11,141 nucleotides of DNA. It comes from Bacillota bacterium (GTDB lineage: Bacteria > Bacillota > Clostridia > Acetivibrionales > DTU013). The notes beneath the pieces were generated by a model that saw nothing but the letters and a program-made list of their open reading frames with translations, searched no databases and was not told the origin of the DNA. How positions within the stretch are numbered: the stretch's first letter is position 1; each line of letters opens with the position of its first letter. The position numbers and the translations under genes were made by a program. Location: positions 1-11,141 of the forward strand of contig JAEYRF010000048.1 of the NCBI GenBank assembly GCA_023409615.1. Direction: 5' to 3'. Of this stretch, positions 1 through 6,388 are shown piece after piece.

Positions 1-222
1 CTGTTCACCTGCCGGGATCACATGGGTTAAAACCTCTGCTCCCGATATTTTTAGCTCACTGACACAGTCGGCACAATAATACTGCTCCACATTGCTGTCC
101 GTTATGAGCAATATTTTCCCTCGAAGCCTGGCATCGCTGCAGGTTTTACCCAGTCCGTTAAAATCACCTGCAATATAGATGGGGTATCCCCTGTCCCCTA
201 AATTCACATTTAATTTAACCAT
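1..222 (-). CDS. aroB: 3-dehydroquinate synthase, N-terminal part (runs off the left edge)
   Basis: The first 74 codons are present; the gene continues beyond position 1. The family converts DAHP to 3-dehydroquinate, the second step of the shikimate pathway, in the cytoplasm with NAD and a metal ion. The translation starts MVKLNVNLGDRGYPIYIAGD, continues with a beta-strand KILLITDSNVEQYY (residues 36-49), and ends ...VIPAGEQ at the window edge. The YPIYI strand, the TDSNV turn and the PAGE motif are typical of the AroB Rossmann-like N-terminal domain. The ATG at 222 is preceded by AGGGG with 5 nt spacing, and this site overlaps the ileS stop codon; the gap to ileS is 8 bp. It is therefore very likely co-transcribed with ileS and may share its T-box control. 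The catalytic C-terminal domain is not visible, so completeness cannot be judged. Assignment is by motif recognition only. Confidence 0.9.
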   Translation of the reverse strand, partial: MVKLNVNLGDRGYPIYIAGDFNGLGKTCSDARLRGKILLITDSNVEQYYCADCVSELKISGAEVLTHVIPAGEQ

Positions 223-230
223 TGCATCCC

Positions 231-3200
231 CTATACCCTTGAAACCACAAACAAAACTTTCTCACCGTTGATGTTCCATTCCTTGCTGTAACCTTCACCC
301 TTGGATGCAAGGACTTCATCTGCCAGAACTTCTTCACCTATCAATGCTCTGTTGCGTTCAAAAATGGCACTGATTTTCTCATTATCTCCGTAGTAAACAC
401 GGATATGGTTCTGCACCTCAAAACCGGCTTCCTTCCTCATTGTCTGCAGCTTGCTTATAATCTCACGGACAAAGCCTTCCTCCACCAACTCCGGTGTCAT
501 GTTCATATCCAGCACGACAGTGATATCCCTGTCGCTTTCAGACACAAACCCTTCCTTCTGTGCAGTTTCCACAAGCACATCCGAAAGTTCCAGCTTCACA
601 GCAGTGCCCTCAAGTTCAAAGCTGACACTGCCATCAGTGTTAAAGCTGTCCATCAGTTCGTTTCCGTCAACTGTTAACAAATACTCTCCGATCTTTGGCA
701 CAAGCTTGCCATACCTTGGTCCCAGTGTGCGAAGCTGTGGTTTAAATTTATAGGTAGTAAATCCGGAGGCATTCTGTGTATATGTGATCTGTTTCACGTT
801 CAATTCATCCGCCACCAGATCCTTATACATTTGAGGCAATTCCTTTTCATCCTTAATATACATGTTGCAAATAGGCTGACGGTTTTTCACAGCTGCCGTA
901 TTTCTGCATGCGCGTCCCAGGACGACCAGCTTTAGTACCTTATCCATATTGGTCTCCAGATCAAGATCAATATACTTCTCCTCAACAGTCGGATAGTCGC
1001 ACAGATGTACACTTTCCGGGGCATTTGGATCGATGTTTCTGACCAGATTTCCGTAAATCTCCTCACTGATAAATGGTACGAAAGGCGCAGCGGTCTTGGA
1101 TAGCTCCACCAATACAGTGTAAAGTGTCATATATGCATTAATCTTATCCTGAGTCAGTTCCTTCGTCCAGAAACGTTCTCTGCATCTTCTGACATACCAG
1201 TTGCTAAGTTCATCCACAAATTCCTGGATGTCCCTTGCAGATTCGGTGATACGGTAATTCTCTAAGTTTTTATCCACTCTGCTGATCAGTGTATAAAGTC
1301 TGGAAAGGATCCACTTATCCATTACTGCCAGCTTATCCTTCTCCAGCTCGTACTCAAGCGGATTGAATCTATCAATGTTGGCGTAGAGAACATAGAAAGC
1401 ATAGGTATTCCAAAGAGTACCCATAAACTTTCTCTGGCTTTCACTCACTGCTTCCTCATAGAATCTGCTTGGCAGCCACGGTGCGCTTCCGGTATAAAAA
1501 TACCAGCGTACAGCATCTGCGCCCTGTTTATCAAGAACTGTCCACGGGTCGATGACATTGCCCTTGTGCTTGCTCATTTTCTGACCGTCCTTGTCATTGA
1601 CATGGCCAAGTACGATACAGTTTTTAAAGGCCGGCTCATCAAACAGAAGCGAGGAAATAGCCAGCAGCGTATAGAACCAGCCTCTTGTCTGGTCGATAGC
1701 TTCACTAATAAAGTCTGCAGGATAATTATCTTCAAACTTTTTCTTATTCTCAAAGGGATAATGCCACTGGGCGAAAGGCATTGCACCGGAATCGAACCAA
1801 CAGTCTATTACCTCGGAAACCCTCGTCATCTCCCCTGAGCATTCCGGGCACTTTAGATGGATCGCATCGACAAACGGTTTGTGCAGTTCAATATCCTCAG
1901 GCACATTCTCTCCAAGTTCTTTTAATTCGGCAATGCTTCCCACTAAATGTCGGTGTCCGCATTTACATTCCCAGATAGGCAATGGAGTGCCCCAATATCT
2001 GGACCGGCTAAGTCCCCAGTCCACGACGTTTTCAAGGAAGTTCCCCATACGTCCGTCCTTGATGTTCTCTGGCAGCCAGTTGATGCTGTTATTATTTTTC
2101 AACAGCTTGTCTCTGATCGCTGTCATCTTGATAAACCAAGTGTCACTGGCATAATACAGCAGCGGCGTATCACATCTCCAGCAGAACGGGTAGGAATGCT
2201 CGTATTCCATCAACTTGTAGACCAGACCTCTAGCTTCCAGATCCTTTATGATCAATGGATCTGCAGCCTTTACAAACATGCCCTTCCACGGTTCGACTGC
2301 ATCCACAAATTTACCATGTTCATTGACCATTTGCACAAATGGCAGATCATTAGCCCTACCAACCTTGGCATCATCCTCACCAAACGCTGGAGCAGTATGA
2401 ACGATTCCTGTACCGTCGGTCAGTGTGACAAAATTGTCGCAGACCACATAATAAGCCTTTTTTTCAGGCTTTGCAAAATCGAATAACGGTTCATATTCCA
2501 TACCGCGCAGCTCAGAACCTTTACAGCTTCCTATTACACTGAATTCATCCTTCAGAACGGCAGCAGCCAGAGCTTCGGCAAGGATATATGTCTCTTCACC
2601 GCAATTTGCGCGGATATACTTTTCATCAGGATTGACGGTCAATGCAACGTTAGAAGGCAGTGTCCACGGCGTAGTAGTCCAGGCCATCAGATAAACACCC
2701 TGTTCTCCTTTTACACGGAACTTTGCATAGACAGACGTTTCCTTTACATCCTTATATCCCTGTGCCACCTCGTGGCTTGAAAGAGAGGTTCCGCAACGCG
2801 GGCAATATGGCACAATCTTGTGACCCTTATATAACAGGCCCTTATCCCAGATTTGCTTCAATGCCCACCACTCGGACTCGATATAGGTATTTTCATAAGT
2901 GATGTAAGGATCTTCCATGTCAGCCCAGAAGCCGACACGGTCACTCATTTCTTCCCACTCATGCTTATATTTCCAAACGCTCTCCTTACATTTCTGAATG
3001 AAAGGTTCAACGCCGTATTCTTCAATCTGAGGCTTCCCGTTGATGCCAAGAAGCTTCTCGACTTCCAGTTCAACCGGCAGGCCATGAGTATCCCATCCCG
3101 CTTTTCTGAGGACATCGTAGCCCTTCATTGTCTTGTATCTGGGGATGATATCCTTTATCGTACGGGTAATAATATGCCCTATGTGCGGTTTTCCGTTCGC

Positions 3201-3347
3201 TGTCGGAGGTCCGTCATAAAATGTGAACGGCTCATTGCCTTCTCTGAATTTCAGGCTTTTCTCAAATATTCTGTTATCCTTCCAGTATTTCAGGACCTCT
3301 TGCTCTCTTTCCACAAATTTCAGATCTGTAGATACTTTTTTGTACAT
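231..3347 (-). CDS. ileS: Isoleucyl-tRNA synthetase, type 2 (eukaryote-like)
   Basis: This 1038-residue cytoplasmic class I enzyme charges tRNA-Ile with isoleucine. The class I signatures are intact: HIGH at residues 55-58 (context PTANGKPHIGH) and KMSKH at 590-594, where the usual fifth residue S is H. The CP1 editing domain that clears misactivated valine shows the threonine-rich strand AWTTTPWTLPSN (222-233) and GTGIVHTAPAFGEDD (312-326). Cysteine pairs occur at CPRC (182-185), CWRC (389-392), CKC (461-463) and CPEC (500-503). The C-terminal part (about 900-1038) matches the extension typical of the long type 2 enzymes rather than the C-terminal zinc finger of type 1 enzymes such as E. coli IleRS. 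Type 2 enzymes are known for reduced mupirocin sensitivity; that is family knowledge and not shown here. The start at 3347 has GGAGG 5 nt upstream. A T-box leader precedes it and aroB follows. Confidence 0.98.
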   Translation of the reverse strand: MYKKVSTDLKFVEREQEVLKYWKDNRIFEKSLKFREGNEPFTFYDGPPTANGKPHIGHIITRTIKDIIPRYKTMKGYDVLRKAGWDTHGLPVELEVEKLLGINGKPQIEEYGVEPFIQKCKESVWKYKHEWEEMSDRVGFWADMEDPYITYENTYIESEWWALKQIWDKGLLYKGHKIVPYCPRCGTSLSSHEVAQGYKDVKETSVYAKFRVKGEQGVYLMAWTTTPWTLPSNVALTVNPDEKYIRANCGEETYILAEALAAAVLKDEFSVIGSCKGSELRGMEYEPLFDFAKPEKKAYYVVCDNFVTLTDGTGIVHTAPAFGEDDAKVGRANDLPFVQMVNEHGKFVDAVEPWKGMFVKAADPLIIKDLEARGLVYKLMEYEHSYPFCWRCDTPLLYYASDTWFIKMTAIRDKLLKNNNSINWLPENIKDGRMGNFLENVVDWGLSRSRYWGTPLPIWECKCGHRHLVGSIAELKELGENVPEDIELHKPFVDAIHLKCPECSGEMTRVSEVIDCWFDSGAMPFAQWHYPFENKKKFEDNYPADFISEAIDQTRGWFYTLLAISSLLFDEPAFKNCIVLGHVNDKDGQKMSKHKGNVIDPWTVLDKQGADAVRWYFYTGSAPWLPSRFYEEAVSESQRKFMGTLWNTYAFYVLYANIDRFNPLEYELEKDKLAVMDKWILSRLYTLISRVDKNLENYRITESARDIQEFVDELSNWYVRRCRERFWTKELTQDKINAYMTLYTVLVELSKTAAPFVPFISEEIYGNLVRNIDPNAPESVHLCDYPTVEEKYIDLDLETNMDKVLKLVVLGRACRNTAAVKNRQPICNMYIKDEKELPQMYKDLVADELNVKQITYTQNASGFTTYKFKPQLRTLGPRYGKLVPKIGEYLLTVDGNELMDSFNTDGSVSFELEGTAVKLELSDVLVETAQKEGFVSESDRDITVVLDMNMTPELVEEGFVREIISKLQTMRKEAGFEVQNHIRVYYGDNEKISAIFERNRALIGEEVLADEVLASKGEGYSKEWNINGEKVLFVVSRV

Positions 3348-3357
3348 AGCTGCCTCC

Positions 3358-3396
3358 TAATGCTTTCTTAATGCTTTCTTAATGCTTATTAATGCT
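3358..3396. repeat. Four short tandem repeats (TAATGCT) in the ileS 5' untranslated region
   Basis: On the plus strand TAATGCT begins at 3358, 3369, 3380 and 3390, so the spacing is 11, 11 and 10 bp. The first two units are identical over 11 bp (TAATGCTTTCT). In the ileS transcript they read as AGCATTA units lying between the T-box terminator and the GGAGG ribosome binding site, the last unit touching that site. Function is unknown; they could be slippage-derived spacer or a protein or RNA binding array. Confidence 0.8.
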
Positions 3397-3420
3397 CTAT
3401 AAATGGTAATAAATCCGTAT

Positions 3421-3464
3421 AAATTAAAAACCCCCCAATCCCATAAAAAACAGGGACGAGAGGA
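3421..3464 (-). terminator. T-box intrinsic terminator in front of ileS
   Basis: On the minus strand a C-rich arm (3464-3452, TCCTCTCGTCCCT) can pair, with G-U pairs and a small internal mismatch, with a G-rich arm (3443-3431, TGGGATTGGGGGG). A T-rich tract follows (3430-3421, TTTTTAATTT). The CCCT in the first arm is also the 3' half of the antiterminator, so the two structures are mutually exclusive, as in other T-box leaders. It should stop transcription when tRNA-Ile is charged. Confidence 0.85.
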
Positions 3465-3753
3465 TCATATCTCACGCGGTACCACCCGGATTACCGTCAA
3501 ATGCCACCGGATAGTCCGGATGCAAAACGGTCACTTGTAACCACATATAACGGTGTGAACCGGTTTATCATACTAACCATTCGGCCAGATACGGCATTCT
3601 CTTTTCAGAAACATGGTACCTTGCTGAACACGGCTTTCAAAAAACAGCTCCCGGATGATTTTCATGAGCTCTCCCTGCAAGCTTCCACCAACCGCCCGCT
3701 CTCTGTTAGGTTCCAGGCTCTTTACTCGTTCCGATCATCGCTTTTCAATATTA
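3421..3753 (-). promoter_or_regulatory. T-box leader (tRNA-Ile sensing) of ileS
   Basis: This is a cis-acting RNA that reads the charging state of tRNA-Ile. The conserved T-box core GGGTGGTACCGCG lies at 3487-3475 on the minus strand. Its bulge UGGU (3484-3481) complements a 3' NCCA end with discriminator A, as in tRNA-Ile. Stem I starts just after the promoter: the loop-E-type AGTA sequence (in GAGTAAAGAGC, about 3725-3715), the AGAGAGC motif and the distal GGTTGGTGGAAG loop are recognisable. The specifier loop reads ATGAAAATCAT, with ATC (isoleucine) at 3659-3657 followed by A. Uncharged tRNA-Ile would stabilise the antiterminator and allow ileS transcription; charged tRNA would leave the terminator at 3464-3421. 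The transcription start near 3753 is inferred from the promoter. Confidence 0.95.
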
Positions 3754-3759
3754 CAAAGA

Positions 3760-3788
3760 ATTATACAACACTGCCCGATTGCTGTCAA
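3760..3788 (-). promoter_or_regulatory. Consensus sigma-A promoter of the ileS T-box leader
   Basis: On the minus strand TTGACA (3788-3783) and TATAAT (3765-3760) are separated by exactly 17 bp, a perfect match to the housekeeping consensus. It lies immediately upstream of T-box stem I, so ileS has a strong promoter of its own despite following the divIVA cluster. Confidence 0.92.
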
Positions 3789-3803
3789 CAAAGACATGTC
3801 AAT

Positions 3804-3825
3804 GTCATTTCGTCAGGTCATTTCG
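3804..3825. repeat. 13-bp spaced direct repeat upstream of the ileS promoter
   Basis: GTCATTTCG occurs at 3804-3812 and again at 3817-3825, a period of 13 bp, within the spacer between divIVA and the ileS promoter. The nearer copy ends about 15 bp upstream of the -35 element. It could be an accidental duplication or an activator or repressor site; nothing in the sequence decides this. Confidence 0.55.
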
Positions 3826-3880
3826 CCATCAATAATAACCTCAACCACTATGATTCTGAACTTTAAACAGCACATTATTC

Positions 3881-4342
3881 TCAGTCTTCCGAATCTTCTT
3901 CAAATATCTGCTTTAACAGTTCCAACTGGGACATCAGCAGCATTTCACATTTAGATTTGAATAGATGTAGCTTCTTTTTAGAATCTTCATATTCAAACCT
4001 GATCTTCACTACTTCCTGGTTGGCATCATTTATCAGCTTCTGCGCCCTGAGCTCGGCTTCACGGATGACATTGTCAGCCTTCTCATATGCATTCTTCTTG
4101 ATATCCTCGCCGGTCTGCTGCGCCACCAGAAGTGCATTCTGTAAAGCCTCCTCGATGGTTTTATAATGCTGCAGGCCTTCATTGAGCAATGCCATCTTGT
4201 CCTTCAGTTCCACATTCTCGCGGATGTATGCGCTGTAATCCTCAATGACCTTATCGAGAACGTCGTTAACCATATCCTCGCTGTACCCTGTAAAATGCTT
4301 CTTGAATGTGATATTCTGCAGATCATTCGGCGTATAATTCAT
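3881..4342 (-). CDS. divIVA: DivIVA-family cell pole/septum protein
   Basis: This is a 153-residue coiled-coil protein that binds curved membrane at septa and poles and recruits division or polarity partners. The N-terminal lipid-binding motif is clear: MNYTPNDLQNITFKKHFTGY followed by SEDMVNDVLDKV. Phe17, the membrane-inserting residue known from Bacillus, is kept, but the adjacent Arg18 is Thr here. Coiled coil follows from about residue 27 to 145, ending in an acidic tail EEDSED. The start at 4342 is chosen because GAGGGG lies 6 nt upstream; the longer TTG start at 4363 has no such site and overlaps ylmH. It is the last gene of the ylmE-sepF-ylmH-divIVA string, 13 bp after ylmH. No convincing terminator was seen behind it, so read-through into the ileS leader is possible. 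Confidence 0.93.
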   Translation of the reverse strand: MNYTPNDLQNITFKKHFTGYSEDMVNDVLDKVIEDYSAYIRENVELKDKMALLNEGLQHYKTIEEALQNALLVAQQTGEDIKKNAYEKADNVIREAELRAQKLINDANQEVVKIRFEYEDSKKKLHLFKSKCEMLLMSQLELLKQIFEEDSED

Positions 4343-4355
4343 ACTGAACCCCTCT

Positions 4356-5144
4356 TTAAACAAATTTCTTAATCAGTATCGCAATCCTGTCCTTCTTTGT
4401 TCTTCCTCCGACCTTATCCAGTACGGCTTTCCCCTTGCCGCGAAGACTTATAGTATCCCCTTCGCGCACCTGCTTATCAACGCTTAGTGTGGCCTTCCAA
4501 TTTAGCTGAACCTTCCCGGCCTTGATAAACTCAGCGGCTTTGCCTCTGGATAGTCCAAATGAATGTGCACATAAGCTGTCGAGTCTGAGTGCCGCTACTG
4601 TTGTCTTTATCTCAGAAATCCTCGGTTCCGGAGTAGACAATTCCATTATATCAGATATTGTGACATCAACACCTATATTTCCCACTTTAAAAAGATTTTC
4701 TGTAATATACTGCGAAATCTCACTGAGCACTATAATGCTGCAGGACTCTTCACGTACAAGTATGTCTCCTGTTACCTCTCTCCTGATACCAAGACTCATT
4801 AATGCACCCAGGTAATCTCTGTGAGATAGGGTGTTTCTGCATAATGGCTTGATTTCAATGCTTTTGAGTATTTCATTCTTAAATCGCAGCAATTCACTAT
4901 CTTCAATAAATTCAGGCCGAAAAAGGACAACTGCCCTTTCTGCCATTGCAAACCCGCCAAAAAATGAATATTCACAGGTAGAAACAGATGAAAGCAGTTT
5001 TTCTGCCAATTGGACCTGATGAGGGTCTAAAAAATCGGAATGAGCAAGCCTATGTGCTTTGGCTGTAAATTCAGCTTTATCCAGCAGTCTTGCCATAGCA
5101 AGCCTGTCATCCGGTTTATTTATATACGATAGGAGTTCTCTCAT
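4356..5144 (-). CDS. ylmH: YlmH, S4-domain RNA-binding protein
   Basis: This 262-residue protein is of the usual length for the family. The N-terminal part (about 1-180) carries the family signature LSHRDYLGALMSLGIRRE (106-123) with GDILV after it. A C-terminal S4 RNA-binding domain spans about 187-240 (FGLSRGKAAEFIKAGKVQLN, then EGDTISLRGKGK), followed by a basic tail. In Bacillus subtilis YlmH binds ribosomal subunits carrying stalled peptidyl-tRNA and takes part in ribosome-associated quality control; that role is transferred here from family knowledge. The start lies only 5 nt after the sepF stop and has no good Shine-Dalgarno sequence (GTAAAGTAATTTAAATG), so translation probably depends on coupling to sepF. 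Confidence 0.93.
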   Translation of the reverse strand: MRELLSYINKPDDRLAMARLLDKAEFTAKAHRLAHSDFLDPHQVQLAEKLLSSVSTCEYSFFGGFAMAERAVVLFRPEFIEDSELLRFKNEILKSIEIKPLCRNTLSHRDYLGALMSLGIRREVTGDILVREESCSIIVLSEISQYITENLFKVGNIGVDVTISDIMELSTPEPRISEIKTTVAALRLDSLCAHSFGLSRGKAAEFIKAGKVQLNWKATLSVDKQVREGDTISLRGKGKAVLDKVGGRTKKDRIAILIKKFV

Positions 5145-5149
5145 TTAAA

Positions 5150-5626
5150 TTACTTTACCCAAGGGAAGGCAGCAGTCTTATTCTTCATCTCATCCTTGAA
5201 CGCGGCACCCATAACGTCGACATTGTTTGGAGCAACAAGGAAAATGCCTGAGGACACCTTTTGTATATCCCCATCAAGTCCGTAGACCGCTCCGCTAAGG
5301 AAATCCACGACTCTTTGTGCTGTTTCCTTGCTTATGCTTTCAAGATTGACAACTACAGGCTTTTTATTTTTGAGATGATCACAGATATCCCGTGCGTCGT
5401 CAAAAGTCTCAGGCTGCATAATAACAACCTTAAATTGGTTATTTGTATGGATATTGACTACTTTGTTCTGCTGCGCTTTTTTAGAAAATGATTGTAGATA
5501 TTTTGGTTGTTGATAGGATTCTTCACTGATGTCATCTTGCAGTTCGTCGGTTACTTCTTCGGATTCTTCCTCTTCTTCCGCTTCCCACCCAACCAGATTC
5601 AGCATCTTGTTCAGTAGTTTTGCCAT
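5150..5626 (-). CDS. sepF: SepF, FtsZ membrane-tethering division protein
   Basis: This 158-residue protein links FtsZ filaments to the membrane at mid-cell. It has the three-part SepF layout. The N-terminal amphipathic helix MAKLLNKMLNLVGW (1-14) inserts in the membrane. A strongly acidic, low-complexity linker rich in E follows (about 15-36). The globular SepF domain begins near residue 64 (FKVVIMQPETFDDAR) and includes KPVVVNLESI, RVVDFLSGAVYGLDG and a final strand GIFLVAPNNVDV. The start has GGAGG 9 nt upstream. The gene is followed directly by ylmH; the membrane protein gene ylmG, found at this point in Bacillus, is missing. Confidence 0.95.
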   Translation of the reverse strand: MAKLLNKMLNLVGWEAEEEEESEEVTDELQDDISEESYQQPKYLQSFSKKAQQNKVVNIHTNNQFKVVIMQPETFDDARDICDHLKNKKPVVVNLESISKETAQRVVDFLSGAVYGLDGDIQKVSSGIFLVAPNNVDVMGAAFKDEMKNKTAAFPWVK

Positions 5627-5689
5627 TCGTATAATCCTCCGTTTTTCTTTAGTATGCTCTGTTCCATCTATTTCATTATGGCAGAGCCA

Positions 5690-6388
5690 TTAGCGTTTTC
5701 CAAATAAAGCCGTACCAATTCTTACCATGGTGGAGCCTTCCTCAATTGCCACCTCAAAGTCATTGCTCATGCCCATTGAAAGGCATTCCATATCTATATT
5801 ATCAATATTTTCCTGCCTGATGTCAATAAGTAATTTTCGCAAGTCCGAAAATACCCACCTGATATCTTCAGGATCAGTAACCAGAGGGGCTATCGTCATT
5901 AATCCTCTTATCCTAATATTTCCCAATTTGCCTACTTCCCTGACAAACTTCAATGTGTTTTCAGGGCTGATACCAAACTTGGTATCCTCCCCTGCAATAT
6001 TGACCTGAACCAGTGCATTGAGCTGCCTGCCAGCCTTTTCAGCTCTTTTCTGAATCTCAAGCGCCAGCTCCATGCTGTCGAGCGAGTGGATCATGCTGAC
6101 CTTGTCCGAAATATACTTGACCTTATTTGTCTGCAAATGTCCAATAAGGTGCCAATTACATTTCATATCCAATATATCGTATTTATCACATAATTCCTGA
6201 ACCCTATTTTCACCAAAATCTGTAATGCCACATTGAAATGCCTCTTTTATCCGGTCTGTGCCTACGGTCTTACTGACTGCAATGAGCTTCACTTCCCCCG
6301 CATTTCTCCCGCTTCTCAGAGCCGCCTCCCGAATCCTTCCATTGATCACATCAATATTCTCACTTATATAATCTAAATCAGTTGTCAT
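5690..6388 (-). CDS. ylmE: YggS/YlmE, pyridoxal-phosphate homeostasis protein
   Basis: This 232-residue single-domain TIM-barrel protein binds PLP without known catalysis and buffers PLP and amino-acid/keto-acid pools (PROSC/YBL036C family). The PLP lysine is K40 in VKLIAVSKTVG. The C-terminal phosphate-binding segment is SMGMSNDFEVAIEEGSTMVR (204-223) followed by IGTALFG. It begins inside the HlyD-like gene with a 4-bp ATGA overlap, showing translational coupling. GGGGAG lies 11 nt upstream, a little far. It precedes sepF by 63 bp. A YggS homologue next to sepF is conserved in many Firmicutes and Actinobacteria, but the reason for the association is not established. Confidence 0.95.
   Translation of the reverse strand: MTTDLDYISENIDVINGRIREAALRSGRNAGEVKLIAVSKTVGTDRIKEAFQCGITDFGENRVQELCDKYDILDMKCNWHLIGHLQTNKVKYISDKVSMIHSLDSMELALEIQKRAEKAGRQLNALVQVNIAGEDTKFGISPENTLKFVREVGKLGNIRIRGLMTIAPLVTDPEDIRWVFSDLRKLLIDIRQENIDNIDMECLSMGMSNDFEVAIEEGSTMVRIGTALFGKR

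Noticed and set aside
1947..2486. 179-codon plus-strand open frame inside ileS, and similar long antisense frames (for example 2853-3371)
   Set aside because: These are shadows of the ileS coding strand: no ribosome binding sites, no recognisable protein features, and composition that follows the ileS codons.
3501..3866. Plus-strand open frame of 121 codons between ileS and divIVA
   Set aside because: It is the antisense of the T-box leader and its promoter; the RNA motifs explain the region and there is no ribosome binding site.
4343..4363. Upstream TTG start for divIVA adding 7 residues
   Set aside because: It lacks a ribosome binding site and overlaps the ylmH stop, while ATG 4342 has GAGGGG at 6 nt and gives the standard DivIVA N-terminus.
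5678..5690. ATGGC/GCCAT small hairpin just after the ylmE stop
   Set aside because: Only 5 bp with a 3-nt loop and no T-tract on the transcribed strand; sepF expression probably depends on read-through.
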